Below, piece by piece: positions 20,917 to 33,309 of a DNA stretch of 64,000 bases. A program made the translations under genes and the position numbers. Each line of letters opens with the position of its first letter. Position 1 is the first letter of the stretch. The stretch is taken from assembly GCA_017165825.1 (NCBI GenBank), contig CM029379.1:17965383-18029382 (forward strand). Direction: 5' to 3'. The stretch comes from Hepsetus odoe. Taxonomy: Eukaryota; Chordata; Actinopteri; Characiformes; Hepsetidae. The notes beneath the pieces are model-generated. The model saw only the letters and a list, made by a program, of their open reading frames with translations, was not told the DNA's origin and ran no database searches.

Positions 20917-23530
20917 ATGCTCCTCAACTCCAGGACTCCTCCAGCTCTTGTGGGGTTGTTTTGCTGTCAGTTTGCTTCTGCTTTCCTTAAAATCTTCTAA
21001 TCTAATGAGGAGTCTGAAGCTCTGGAATAAAATTCAAATTTATTATTTCAATTATTTCAGTCTCATTTACTGTGACAAGTGTGGAAATGATGGACCTGAT
21101 GTCTGTCAGGAGAAACAGACTGGGTTGTGTTTACTGTCAGACATGAGTTTCTGAATTAGAGGCTCTGTGTTTGCTCTTCTTTTGTGTTTTTTTCTTCATG
21201 GTTGAGTTTTGTCTAGAAGGGAAATGACTGTTATGTCAGAAGGGAATATCACTGTCTGTGATATTTTAGAAGGAAAGTGTAGAGAGTGATCAGTGTTCCT
21301 CCTCACACAGCATGTAGTTCACTGTACCTGCACTAAATATGGAGAGAATGAAGTCACAGGTTTGCAAAAAATACCTGCTTCTGTCCAAGTTCAGAGTCCT
21401 TGTTGAAGCCTGTGGGATTGTGGCTTCAGAAATAGACTGAAATGTAATATCTGCTGGATCTGAGAGTATCTAGATTGAAATCTGCTCCTTACATTGTTTC
21501 AGGTCTGCTGTAGAAGAGGTGATAAAACTGCATGAGCTGGAAGGAAATGCCCTCCATGCTGGACTGACTGGAGTTCAGAGTAATGCTCAGATACTGTGGT
21601 TCTATAGACCTGAGGAAACAGATATAAATAGATCTTTAGAGGAGAGATCAATACGGAATAAAACAGAGAGAGATTTGGGGACAGACTGGAGCTGAACAGA
21701 AACAGTGGATCTTTAACCATCAGAAACATCAGCAGAGAAGATTCTGGAATTCATAAATTACAGATTATTGCTGGAACATCCTCAGTCTGGAGTTTCAATG
21801 TTGATGGTTATGGTGAGAAAAGATCCTTCAGATTGATGCTCATGTGCCACAAAACTAAAACATTCATTTAACATGTAGAGGATGATGAATTTTTTTTGAT
21901 TATTTCAGACCTTAAAATCATGAAATGAGCATTTTAGTCCAATTTCACAGAAAGTTTCCATCAGTTTCTAGTCTTTGTCGTATTTTTTTTGGCTATTGTA
22001 GAATTAATTAAAGCTGGATATAGCATTAAAAACTAATAAATAAAATGTTTCAAAATAATTTTAATAGTTGCAATTATTCTTATTTATTTGTAATGAACTA
22101 GAACAAAATATATTTTTCTAATAATTAAGTAACAAAATGTCAGTTCAGCTTTTATTGATATTTAAATATGTAAACAAATGTGACACATAATTATTGTTGC
22201 TATTATAATTAGTAGTAGCACTATTGTGTTGTGTTGGGTGAGAGGAGGATGGATAGGATTAACAACAAGTATTGTAGAGAAAGAGCTCAGATTGGACAGT
22301 AATGTAGACAATGTCAGAGAGGCAAGATTTTGGTCTGGTTTGGACCTGTCCAGAGGAGAGACGAGGAGTATATCAGGAGATAGATGTGGAGGATGGAGCT
22401 GCCAGGAAAGGGGAAAAGAGGAAAGACAAAGAGGAGATTAATAGGTGTGGTGAAAAAAGACATGCAGGCAGTTGGTGTGAAAAAGGAAGTTGCAGAAGAC
22501 CAGAGGAAATTATTATTATTGTTATTGCAATATTATACAGTCCTAAATGTTTTCAGTTTTATTTTTTATTTATATTTTTAAAAATCCACTTAAAACTTTC
22601 TCAAAGCTGTGCTTTATTCCTCCTAATCATCTGATCAGGAGTGAGGAGAAGTTGGATTCTTCTTCTGTTGTCTACTTAAATTGGTCACAAATGTGTTTCT
22701 TGGTTCGGTTCGTTACTGCAGGTCAGAACTAAGTAAATTACATTCAGAAATGGTTCTTTTGGAAAGTATTTTTTCTATGTGATCACGTCCATCAGACACT
22801 TTAACTTACCCTATTTTAGATGATCACTTTATAGTGAAGTTAGTGGTTCCATTTCCTCAAAAAATGTGTTGATTTATTGTTATTACCTTTATTTATATTT
22901 TTCTATGTTATAGCTCCAGTATCAAAACCAGTCATAAATGATCAGATGAAAAAGCAATCAGGATGTCCCAGAGAGTCATGTTCTCCTGTGTGTTCTGTGG
23001 AGAACAAGAAGGATTTGAGTTTATCCTTGTATGAACAGAAAGAGAGACTCTCCAGCATCATTAATTCCAGTGAATGTCTTTATCTTATTTAGCTTCAGCA
23101 CGTCCGTCCGGTGGAGGGGGGTTGATTTTTGAGTGAAACAGACATAGGCTAATCCAAACTGCACAGAGTTTAAGGAGTGTTACCTTAATAAAATGCTTAC
23201 AAAAATTTAGACAATTGTAATTTAGACAAAAACGTGTCCGAGTTTAACCCTCTGAATGCTGGGTGATCCTGTTTGGCATGAGCAGCTCAGATACAGGATG
23301 GATTGATGGATGGATAAGATTTTGAAAGCTTGTTTTTGAATGATTACTGTTCTGATAGATCTCTACACATGATCTTTAGCATTTCATGACTGTAGCTTTT
23401 ATTAATGTTAAAATCCTGTTTTTCTGTATGAGTTGTGTGTCTTTACTAAATTCTACTATTCAATGTATTACAGGAAAATAGAGCTGGAGTGACAGAAGAT
23501 CAACAGTGAAGTGTCTCAGTAATTTACTCT
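20917..23530 (+). pseudogene. CD2/SLAM-like Ig receptor pseudogene (A)
   Basis: Paralogue of gene B (27938) with the same exon order but clear breaks. Exon 1 (20917-20965) still encodes a signal peptide start MLLNSRTPPALVGLFC with a gtcagt donor. Exon 2 (21503-21812) has lost 10 bases at its start, which brings a stop three codons in, and has further small deletions through the V-type domain. Exon 3 begins at 22914 (APVSKPVINDQMKK) but stops resembling B after SSECLYL at about 23090, so half of the C2 domain is gone. The transmembrane and first tail exons are missing. A remnant of the last exon is at 23474-23530 with an in-frame stop. An RTE fragment sits in intron 2. Confidence 0.8.
22255..22512 (+). 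mobile_element. RTE-type LINE, 3' coding fragment
   Basis: A decayed copy of the C-terminal coding end of the RTE elements at 39606 and 53421 (words such as gtcagagaggcaagattttg and ggatggagctgccaggaaag). It lies in intron 2 of pseudogene A and has several frame breaks. Confidence 0.75.
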
Positions 23531-23839
23531 TCTATCACAACATATCTGTTTTTCACTACCAGAGCTTTTTATGCTTCTGTGTTTTTTTTGTGAAAAATAT
23601 AATTTAGTCTGTATAAAACCTGGTTTTCAGCCACACCACAGTGAACACAGTGACTTTTTTGTTAAAGGTTTTTTTTTCCAATTTGTTTATATGATTGTTG
23701 TGCCATAGGTTGGTGGCTTGTATGATTGTCAATTTATTTTTTTATTTTTGTTCCTTTTGCCTGAACCTGTCTGAGCGCCTTAATCAAGATTTTATTCTTC
23801 ACCTGATGATGATTTAATGAATCCCCTTTTACCCAGAAA

Positions 23840-23988
23840 GAGCAAATTTACTCTGTTATACAAGCTGTACACTGACTGCTTTACATTGTATCAACATGTC
23901 ATATCTTCCGTGTTGTCTCATGAAAATACAGAATAAAATATTTACAAAAAGTAAATGAGTGGTGTACTCACTTTTGTGAGATACTGTA
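23840..23988 (+). mobile_element. Tc1-like element, end fragment
   Basis: The sequence ggtgtactcacttttgtgag followed by atactgta is, from memory, the terminal repeat of a common teleost Tc1-like family. The preceding 130 bases (ctctgttatacaagctgtac) match its subterminal region. Only this end is present. Confidence 0.6.
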
Positions 23989-23996
23989 TATGTTTG

Positions 23997-24250
23997 GGCA
24001 GTGGTGGCCTAGTGTTTAGGGATTAGGCTCCAGGATCAGAAGGTCATGGGTTTGAATCCCAGGCCAGTAGGCTGCCCTGAGGTACCCTTGAGCAAGGTAC
24101 TGTCCCCTTCACTGCTCCCTGGGTGGTTTCAATAGCTGCCCCCTGCTACATGTGTGTGTATGAGTTAAAAGCAGAGGTATATTTTTGTTTTGGCTCACTG
24201 TGAGCTGTGCTGTGTTTCACAATGACAAGAATAGTCATTTTCACTTTCAT
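23997..24250 (+). mobile_element. tRNA-derived SINE, family 2
   Basis: A good copy: gcagtggtggcctagtgttt head, gggtttgaatccc B box, gccctgaggtacccttgagc body, and the end gtttcacaatgacaagaata. It sits directly after the Tc1-like end. Confidence 0.9.
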
Positions 24251-26630
24251 ATGTGTCACAGAAACACAGAACTGAATAAAATTAACTGACGTGTTAATTT
24301 ACACAAAAGCTGTGCTGCATTTAAAACCACTCTGAAAGAATCAAACTGAATCCAAACAAGCAAAATCTACTGTCAGCTTTAGCACTGAGTCTACAAAAAC
24401 AAAATAAAACTCCCATGCACTTCTCTTAAATGAACACTGAGCAAGTGACCCCCTGAGGCTTACTTCACTCACACACACACCACTCAGGTTTCAGACGGGT
24501 CTATTTATTCCCACCGGATGGAGAGGAAATGCCATGTCTCAAACACTTTCAAGAACCAAACACATTGTTCTCCACTATGTTTCTGTGTCTGAACCCTTGT
24601 TCTGGAATGATTACCTACAAGAGATACTCTGTAGTGACTAAACTGAAAACAAAAAACATCTAAACTGAAGCTCATGCTCACACAAGAGATTCCTATCACT
24701 AGACCACCACCACCCCTAACACATACTCTGTTATCATAACAGCCCAAGCTTCAGTTTAACCAGTATATTTGTCTTTGATCAAAACCTAAACTAGTACAAC
24801 TTCTGTAGAGCTGAAAATAATTTTACCCACATTACAAAACATGTCCCACAAAAACCTGTCCAAAACACACTCTGTCTCAAGCTGATCTTGAACTGAGCCT
24901 TTATTTAAAGCAGTGACCTGGAGCAGAACAGTTTGTTCAGGCAAATGAACCGATAAGAGAAACTGAGAAAGAAAGATGAGTGAAACACAACAGTAACATC
25001 CTCTAATATCAGAACAGTGTCCTGAACATGTGTGTTACTGGAAGAGTTCAGATCTTCATTGTGAAACATCGTGAAGATAAATGATCTCACAGTAAAAAAT
25101 AGAGGCACAAATAAAACACATTGTCCGACTGATTCTATGTGACCGTAGACAGACAGTAATGGTGTTTTCAAAGAGCAGACGATGTCTCCCAGTAAACCCA
25201 GTCATTCACACCATTGCTGTTCAATGTTCTCCTAATTGTGGACTCATAACTTTAACATTCGTCAATGGGAGAGAATCTTTAAATTCATAAGAAGTTACAT
25301 TGGGTTTCTTTCCATAAAAAAACTTAAGTGTAAACGAAGTGTGAAACACAGCATACGTCATTGTGAAACAGAACCTCTGATTTTCACCCATAAACACACT
25401 GTGCAGCAGAGGACAGCTATTTAAAGCATTCTGGGAGCATCGAAGGGGACAGTACCTTGCTCAAGGGTTCCTCAGGGCTACCTACTGGTCTGGGATTCCA
25501 ACGCACAACCACCAGGCCAACATTGCCCCTGAACAATTCTTTGTTTGGGCCAGTTATTATGAAGATCAGACTTTGATAGATCTCTTTTTATTAAATAAAA
25601 ATTCTTCACTCATATCTAATAGTGATCTTCTGAAGGAAAATAACAATTCTATTTTTAATACAGATCACCGTTAATCCTTGAGATTCACATACTGTTACTC
25701 AGATATGCATTAACAGATCCTTTTCCTCAGAAATGGCCAGGGATACATTTTATTACATTTAACTTGGTACTGTAGTTTTAGGATTCGTATGAACATGTCA
25801 TCATGTTTTATCATATTTATATTTACAAATGAAAGAATATTAGTAAAATGTAATAAACTATCAAGCACAGCTGTATATTAAGGTCCAGTATTAAACACAG
25901 CTTTAGCCGAGTTAATGACTCAGTTAATAAATATGTAATGTCTGTGGCGACACTGGAATCTCTTTGGAGATTACCTCCCTTTATTCTGACAGTGGAAAAT
26001 AAAAGAAAAAACACCTCCAAATAAGTATTGTACCTGCTCCAGCTCCTACATAAATAAATACAGAGCAACGGGATTTAGCTTGAGTTATTGAAACTTTTAA
26101 GCTAGCAACCTCATTTATTAATGCTAGCGTTAGCAATATTTTTACACCAAAATATTCATGTCATTCAGTCATCCATAATGATGAACTGAAATCCACACAC
26201 AATAATAAGAAATAATAGGATGGATAAAAGATGCTAATCCTTTAAGAAAAAATGACACCAAGCTCTCCCTTGGGGGAATTGTAGAAAATGGGAGGAGCCA
26301 AGGAGGTACCCCGAATTTATAGGGGCGTACCACAGGAGAAGACAAGGATAAGGAGCGGTTCTAACTAGACTAGTTTCATATTCAGAATCATTTTGATGGA
26401 TTTTCCTGACAGAAGTCCTACATTTAAATAAACAGGATCTTCATTCACACAGCTTTAGCTCCTGTTTTCTTAGTGACTCATTATTACATGTTCACTGTTG
26501 TTTACAGTTGACTCACCTGTTCATTTCCCATGGTGCACTGCTCCCCCTCACATTGTGGAAAGAACAACAGATGCTGAATAAGTGATGATAAATGAATAAT
26601 CTCACCAATCTATGAATGTTTAACATTATG
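24250..26630. other. Spacer between receptor units A and B
   Basis: No gene is recognised. It holds a SINE head fragment (24689-24720, complement of the tRNA-Glu family) and a reversed family-2 SINE fragment at 25441-25530. The open frames at 24505-25171 and 25823-26068 lack recognisable domains, have no paralogue in the window and lie in AT-rich sequence. Confidence 0.4.
25441..25530 (-). mobile_element. Family-2 SINE fragment
   Basis: Complement of the SINE head half: acagtaccttgctcaagggt, then accaccaggccaacattgcc. Confidence 0.75.
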
Positions 26631-26635
26631 GTTTT

Positions 26636-27085
26636 CAGGCTGGAGGATCCACTGGATCAGAACTGTATCTGAAACATGTACAGATTTGTGGATGATGGTA
26701 ATTGGAGGAAGAACACATTAAACTCTTCAACAAATGGTGTCAAACTGACCAGTTTATACTGTTTTTCTGAAATCCAGTCAAGCAGCACTTTATGATTCAG
26801 AATAAACAACATGAACACAAGAAAAAAGCCCAAATCCAGGCTGCTGGAGCTAAAATCTGCAGATGTCAGTCACTAAACACAACATTAGGTGGTAAAGCAG
26901 TTTGTGTTTGTTGCTCTCTGACCACATTTCCAGCCGTTAACAGCCCCTCGCTCTCACACACTGAACGGAAGTGTTGTTGAGTGTCAGGTTAAAATGTGGC
27001 CTCATGCTTAATTTTACACAGAGTTTACTCCTCCATCATGAAATAGTGACAGACTGAGAGTGAATAAACTGCTGAAAACATACAG
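26636..27085. repeat. Upstream module of receptor unit B
   Basis: Homologous to 18170-18840 upstream of pseudogene A and without the SINE found there. It lies about 0.85 kb before exon 1 of gene B. No exon is visible. Confidence 0.75.
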
Positions 27086-27555
27086 AACTGTGACGACTCC
27101 ACAGAGTGGGTAACATGGTGGTGTTTCAGTGTGAAGATTAAAATACAGTGGGAAACGATAGAGCCATGCACAATGTGTGTGAAGATAAAACAGTAAAGTA
27201 ATAATTTTAATCATTTGGGGCTGAACATTTCAACATTATTCATTATTTTTAAAAACAGATCCCAATGTTCTACTTTTTAGTTAAAAAAAAATCCCTGTGA
27301 AATGATGAGGGAAGTGATTTCTTAAAGCATCTGTTCTGATCCTCTAATCTAGATATTTCTGTTTTGTCTTTATTTCAGTAACTATTAATATTTTAATAAT
27401 AGGTTTTTCTCTCCTGCCCTCAGATCACTTACAGCAAGATATAAGGAGAGTTTTTACCCCAAAGCAGCAAAATAAATCCTGCAGAAACTTTAAAAACTGA
27501 TGGTTGACTCTGTTGTTCTGGACTGTTAATGTCTGGTAACGCTAGAGATTTACTG

Positions 27556-27574
27556 GAATTATGGGAACTGTAGT
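27556..27574 (-). promoter_or_regulatory. ZNF143-type motif upstream of gene B
   Basis: The minus strand reads ACTACAGTTCCCATAATTC, close to the SBS consensus (ACTACAATTCCCAGAATGC) with a few mismatches. It is about 365 bases before the start codon of gene B and could contribute to its promoter. The rest of 27090-27830 shows nothing further. Confidence 0.4.
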
Positions 27575-27937
27575 CCTTCTATATTTACACTGAAATACTA
27601 CAGCTGTGAAAAAGTGGATCATGAAACTATAAAAGAAATTAATTTTTCTATGAATTCTTTTATTGATTTAAACTTTGGTTTCCATCAAAACCTTCATCTA
27701 ATCAGCTCATTTTCTGAATGAAAGACTGCTTTGCTATTTTTGTTAATTAAAATTGTTTGTGTGTTTTTAAGATTATCTGCTGTCTAATATTTCTCGTATG
27801 TGTACAACTTTAACCAGTTTCACTTTAAAAACGCTGTTTCTTCCCGCAATGCATCATGGGCATGTCCAGCCCTGCACCTGTGTGTGTTCTTTATTGTGTG
27901 ACTGGAGCAACTGAAGATGGAGGGGAAGCGGTAGAAC

Positions 27938-30900
27938 ATGTTCTCCAGCTCCAGGACTCCTCCAGCTCTTGTGGGCTTCTTTTGCTGTAAGTTTGCTTCT
28001 GCTTTCCTGGAAATCTTCTAATCTAATGAGGAGTCTGAAGCTCCAGCGTCAAACTCACAGGATCTTTTCTCAGCCTTGTTTACTGTGGAAAGTGTGGAAA
28101 TGATGGACCTGATGTCTGTCAGGAGACACAGACTGAGTTGTGTTTACTGTCAGAGATGAGTTTCTGAATTGGAGGCTCTGTGTTTGCATTTCTTTTGTGT
28201 ATTTTCTTCATGTCTGAGTTTTGTTTAGAATGGAAATGACTGTTAGGTGTATTAGAAGGAAGGTGTAGAGAGTGATCAGTGTTCCTCCTTCATAATAAAC
28301 ACTCAGCATGTAGTTCACTGTACCTGCACTAAACATGGAGTGAATGAAGTTACAGTGTTGGAAAGACCTGCTTCAGTCCAAGTTCAGAGTCTTTGTTGAA
28401 GCCTGTGGGGTTGTGGCTTCAGAAATAGACTGATATGTAATATCTGCTGGATCTGAGAGTCTCTAGACTGAAATGTGCTTCTTACATTGTTTCAGGTCTG
28501 CTGTTCACAGCTGGAGAAGAGGTGATCAGACTGCAGGAGCTGGAGGGAAACACTGTCACTCTCCATACTGGACTGACTGGAGTTCAGAGTGATGCTCACA
28601 TACTGTGGTTCTATAGACCTGAGGAGACAGATATAAACATTGTGAACAGTCTGGTCTTTAAAGGAGAGACTAATACAGAATATAACAGAGAGAGATTTGG
28701 AGACAGACTGGAGCTGAACAGAAACAGTGGATCTTTAACCATCACAAACATCAGCAGAGAAGAATCTGGAGTTTATAAATTACAGATCATTGCTGGAACA
28801 TCCACGGTCTGGAGTTTCAGTGTTGATGGTTATGGTGAGTAAATAACCCTCAAACTGATGGTCATGAGCTTCAAAACTAAACCATTAGTTTAACATAAGG
28901 ATGATGAAAATTAATTTTCATTTTTTGTTTTTTATTCCGTACATTTTAATCATGAAATGAGTATTTTAACGCAGTTTCTTATATTTTTCTGTTTTTAGAT
29001 TTTGTGCATATAATCAAAGGTGGACATAGCATTTAAAATACAAAAATTATTTTAATAGTTATAATTATTCAGATTTATTTTAATGAATTAAGTTTTTAAC
29101 AGTCCCAAAAGGAAAATTTTTCCAATTTTAATTTCCTAAGAAACTAATACACCAAATGTATTAATTAATTGTTGTTACCTGCCTCTTATTTATGTATTTA
29201 TATTTTTATATTTTATAGCTCCAGTATCAAAGCCGGTCATAAGCAATCTGATTAAAAAGCGATCAGGACGACCCAGAGAGTCATGTTCTCCTGTGTGCTC
29301 TGTGGAGAACGGGAAGGATGTGAGTTTATCTTGGTATGAAGAGAAAGAGAGGATCTTCAGCATCAGTAACTCAGATTCCACTGAACGTCTTCATCTTCCT
29401 CTGAATAAAACCAGTCCAGATGTTTCTACTTACAGCTGTGTATCCGCTAATCCAGTCAGCACACAAACAACTCAGCTCAGCTTTACTGAACTCTGTAACA
29501 CAGGTGGGTCAGCATCATTTTCACTGTGCTTTTGTGTGTTTTTGACACTAAATGTCACAATATTTTCCTTATAATTGGTCACTAGTTCATCTCCATGATG
29601 CTCCACTGATGCAGATCCACCTGATAATCACAGAGATTTCACACAGAAATGTGGTGTTTACTTCAGTATTTGATTATTTTCTGCAGTAAATTCTGTTTTT
29701 AAACTCTCACAGGTCAGAGTAATGAACGGGAAACACTCACATCACTGCCTGCTGTTCTGACACCTGTTGTACTGATTGTTGTTCTATCAGTGATATTATT
29801 TACATGTTATTGGAAAAAGAAGAAAAAGAAACAAGGCAAGAAGTGCATCTTCTGCTTCATCACTTACATTTCATTTTTAATGTTTTTGTGTGGATTCAGT
29901 TCTGATGTGTTTACTACACTTCTATCATCTCCTCTTCTGTCTGTTCATGTCTGTAGATGATGAAGATGAGCTGAATTATACGGAAGTGAAAACTGCAGTC
30001 CACAATTCGAAGGAACCTGATGAGGTAAGTTAATAGATTTTACAGATTTAAAAGCCAGTTTTAAGGTATACACACTTCATCACCATGGAAACAGCCATGT
30101 CCCTTCTACTGCACTGTAAACTGAACATCAGTATCTTTAGCTGGAGATGAACAGGAGTGGATTTCAGGATTGTCTCTATTTAAATTGTGTTTTTATGTAA
30201 CATGTTTATGTTAAAATCTTCACCATGTGCTAATTTATTGTTTATTGTGAATTATGGTGTTGCTGTGTTAAAAAAATAAATGTATCTCTCAATATATTGT
30301 ATATACACTGTACTGTAGACTTGTTCACCTGATGAATCTCCTTCAGGAGAGAGAAGAGAAGTGCAGCTACTGGTGTTTATTTTACATTTTTAAAATAGTA
30401 TATAGTAATAGTAGTATTTTGAGTATTTTTTCAGTAATTTATTGGTTCTTAAAATGCTGACTTTAGTTTTTTAGATTAAAAGTAATAAATTATTAGAAAT
30501 AATAATAAAAAATACATAATACATTATTTTAATTGGGAATAAAGTGCTTTTTTAAGTTCAGCCTGAAGATTAAACAGTGTTGATCATGCAGACTCAACAC
30601 GTGTGTGGGGGTGTGCAGTCTTTCAAAATTTGTTTCAGAGAATCGAATAACAATAAAGACGGGACCAGTCAGGCCGGTTTAACGTTGACTTACCAGGACC
30701 TTTTTTTACCACATCTGAAAGCACTTTTAGTTTTATAAACTTCAGTTTTACACAATTTAGCCTAGAATAAGGTGTGAAAAATATTTGTATATAATTAATA
30801 TGTATTAATGGTCTTTAAGGTCCAATTATGGAACTGAAATATATTTTGAATGTTCAGTACATTTCAGTACAAGAGTAAAGATCCTTTTTGTACTTATGTT

Positions 30901-31129
30901 CCAAATTATACCCCAAAATTCACACTCTGTGTGTTTTATTTCTGCTCTGATCTCTACACATGATGACTTTTACATTCATGAAAGTACAGTTATCCTGAGT
31001 TGTTGTCCTGAATGAGCTGTGTGTGTTTACTGAACTCTACTGTTCACTGTATTACAGAAAAACAGAGCCGGAGTGACAGATGATCTACAGCAGAACGACT
31101 CAGTGGTTTATTCATCCCTCGCAACTTAA
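27938..31129 (+). CDS. CD2/SLAM-like two-Ig-domain receptor with ITIM tail (gene B)
   Basis: Exons 27938-27986, 28496-28834, 29219-29503, 29713-29835, 29957-30024 and 31058-31129 join in frame to 311 residues. The ATG (gaacATGt) opens a signal peptide, MFSSSRTPPALVGFFC plus CLLFTA from exon 2. Exon 2 is a V-type domain with no cysteine (motifs LWFY, SGSLTI, ESGVYKL), as in the first domain of CD2/SLAM proteins. Exon 3 is a C2 domain with four cysteines (ESC, PVC, YSC, ELC), which suits the two disulfides of that family. Exon 4 gives a membrane segment (about 236-258) followed by six lysines. The tail holds LNYTEV (Y273) and VVYSSL (Y306), both fitting the ITIM pattern. Intron 4 starts with GC. 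The likely role is cell-surface immune recognition with phosphatase or adaptor recruitment; the ligand is unknown. The family call rests on architecture, not a search. Confidence 0.85.
29836..29956 (+). other. GC-AG intron 4 of gene B
   Basis: The donor is CAAG|gcaaga and the acceptor ctgtag|ATGATG. GC is the only frame-preserving donor here; the nearest GT (gtgcat, 7 bases on) would create an immediate stop. The 121-base intron stays open when retained: 41 codons rich in Phe, Leu and Ser follow, then a TGA, and both tyrosine motifs are lost. The same donor word is found in C (59907), D, F and G. Confidence 0.75.
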
Positions 31130-33050
31130 CTCTGTATTTCACCATCAGCATATCCTTTTATTCTTATAATCTGTTTACAGTTAATAAGATTTTTTTTTAC
31201 TGCAAGCTTTTGCATTAGTTGATATTTAACCTGATTTTTGGTCAGAAACATTTACTTTTTCACACATTCATGTCATCAAATCTGTATTTGTTCTGTGTTC
31301 ACTGTTTAAACTATAAATCTAATTAAAACAACATAATTAACTTCTATAAAAGGGCTTTTCAGCCTTTTTATGATTTGTAGTTCAGTCGTGTGTCTATTTG
31401 TGAGTAGACAGATGTAGTCTGTTCATTTCAGTTCCTGCTGCCTGAACTTGTCTGAGCAGTTAAATAAATGTATTCTTCACCACCATGAACACCTGACAAG
31501 CAGCTCACTGAATCTTCTCTTTACTTTAACATCTTTTTATATTTTATACACTTTTTATATTTAAAACCTATCATAAAATTGTATCATTATAAGACCTTCC
31601 AAAACAGACTTAAGGAAGGTAAACTTAAGCTGCAGCCATTAAAATAAGATGTGATTCTATAAATGACTGTAAATTTATTCCATTTACAGGCTTGTGTTTG
31701 TGTTTATTTAGTGGAAGAACCTCCTGCCTTTACGGACAGAAAGTGTGAGAGGAACACTAGTCATACCTGCAAGGAATAAACATCGGTGTTTTAGTGTAAA
31801 GGCAGATGGTATGTGATGATAACATGTCAAGTCCAAACTTGTTTTTTTGCTGCATCAAATGATTACTTGGAAAACGTCTGAGGTCAAGTCTTTGGTTAGA
31901 GACGCATCAAAAAACCTGGTGGAAACTCCCCCAGTTGGTCCTCATGAAACAACATTAACCAACAGGTTAAAGTGAGTTTATTCTTCAAGGGACCAGCACA
32001 ACCAACAACCCTCAGTCTGCTGCTCCACCTTCTCACATTTTACTTCCTGTTCAGAACATTAATGTCTGTAAACGTCTACAGAGTTGAAGTTTATCTTCAT
32101 TCATACACATTTAATGATGTAGAAATGATCACATTTCCAGTAGATATTACAGCTGTTATTCTGTGACCAACAGAGCCCTTAGATTACACTGAACAGAGCT
32201 TTAGATCAAAACAAACATCAGCTTTTACTGATTCACTTCAGTGCAGAAAGCAGAAGCACTTAAGACTGAAAAGACCAGTACAGGTTTTATTTTCTTTCTT
32301 TTAGTGAACAGAGAGCTGCTCCTCTGTTCTTACTGTGGGTGTTGGCTGCTGTTCCAGTTAGAACATCAACCTCAGCAGTTTTAAAGTATAACTTTCACAA
32401 CATCTCCCCCTGCTGTTCAGCTCTTTTATTCTTCATTACATAAAATCTATCAGATCTTAAACAATTCAAACATCCAGTCAACTTTTAAATAATGTCTTTA
32501 TTTCGACATTTCTAAACCTTTAAAAACTTATTCACCAAAACATTGAATTAGCCGGTAGGACCTAAACATTAAAACAATATTTTACATATTTTTCCATCTT
32601 CCACTTTTGCTAACTAGTGTTTGTTAAAAATAAATAAATCTCTTTAAAGGAAGGGTACTGCTAAACCCACCAGATATAAAATATAAAATAATTCAGACAC
32701 TTCATACTCTTCATCACAAACAGATCAGACAAACAAAATAAATAGCAAAGTAAAATAAAAATGTCATAAACAAGCAGACTTCCTACTAAAAGTGAAAAAG
32801 TCTTCTAGGTCTTCTGAACACCAGGTTTTTAAACTGTTTCAGTTTAACTTACAGTTTTAGGTTCATCACATCAAACTTGCTTCCTGTTTTCTTCCCTCTT
32901 TTTTACTGTAATCTCACATTTTATCATCAAGTGGGATTATAATCTGTAATAATCTGTATTGTGTATCAGATTGTGTAACTAAATGTAGGTAATGTCAGTA
33001 AATGATAAAAGGGCTGATTCTTTAATCCAGTACATGTTTTCACTCACCTT
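31130..33050. other. 3' flank of gene B and spacer
   Basis: 31130-31480 resembles the 3' flank of pseudogene A (31430-31480 against 23750-23810), so it is probably 3' untranslated. A possible poly(A) signal AATAAA is at 31463-31468. From 31.5 to 33.0 kb I see no exon; the 64-codon open frame at 31972-32166 has no recognisable domain. Confidence 0.45.
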
Positions 33051-33307
33051 CACCTCCGTCCAGCTCCTCGCTGCTCCGTAAAGAGATCAGACCAGAAGAA
33101 CCTGTCAGACACATCCCTCAAACAATGTCCACTTTCTTACTGGACGGAGGAGCTGCCGGCTCTCCGACTCTCTGTTCATTACCACTTTCTTCTCTCTTTC
33201 ACACTCGGACACTGAACAGTCCAGCAGATCAGCTCAGAGCTCCGACCAGCGCCTCTCTGCGCTTCCTCCAACATGGAGAAGAGCTTCCAGATCTCCTCCT
33301 CCTCCAT
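33050..33307 (-). other. Candidate first exon of an unknown minus-strand gene
   Basis: This stretch is more GC-rich than its surroundings. On the minus strand an ATG in strong context (cacaATGg, at 33307) opens 42 codons starting MEEEEIWKLFSMLEEAQRG and ending in TAA at 33179, with a possible donor (GTG|gtaatg) at that end. Further on, gtgaag|gtgagt at about 33051 is a strong donor. CRE-like words (gtgacgcc, gtcgtcac) lie just upstream. It could be a promoter and first exon with an upstream frame. No downstream exon was identified and the protein is not recognised. Confidence 0.3.
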
Positions 33308-33309
33308 TG

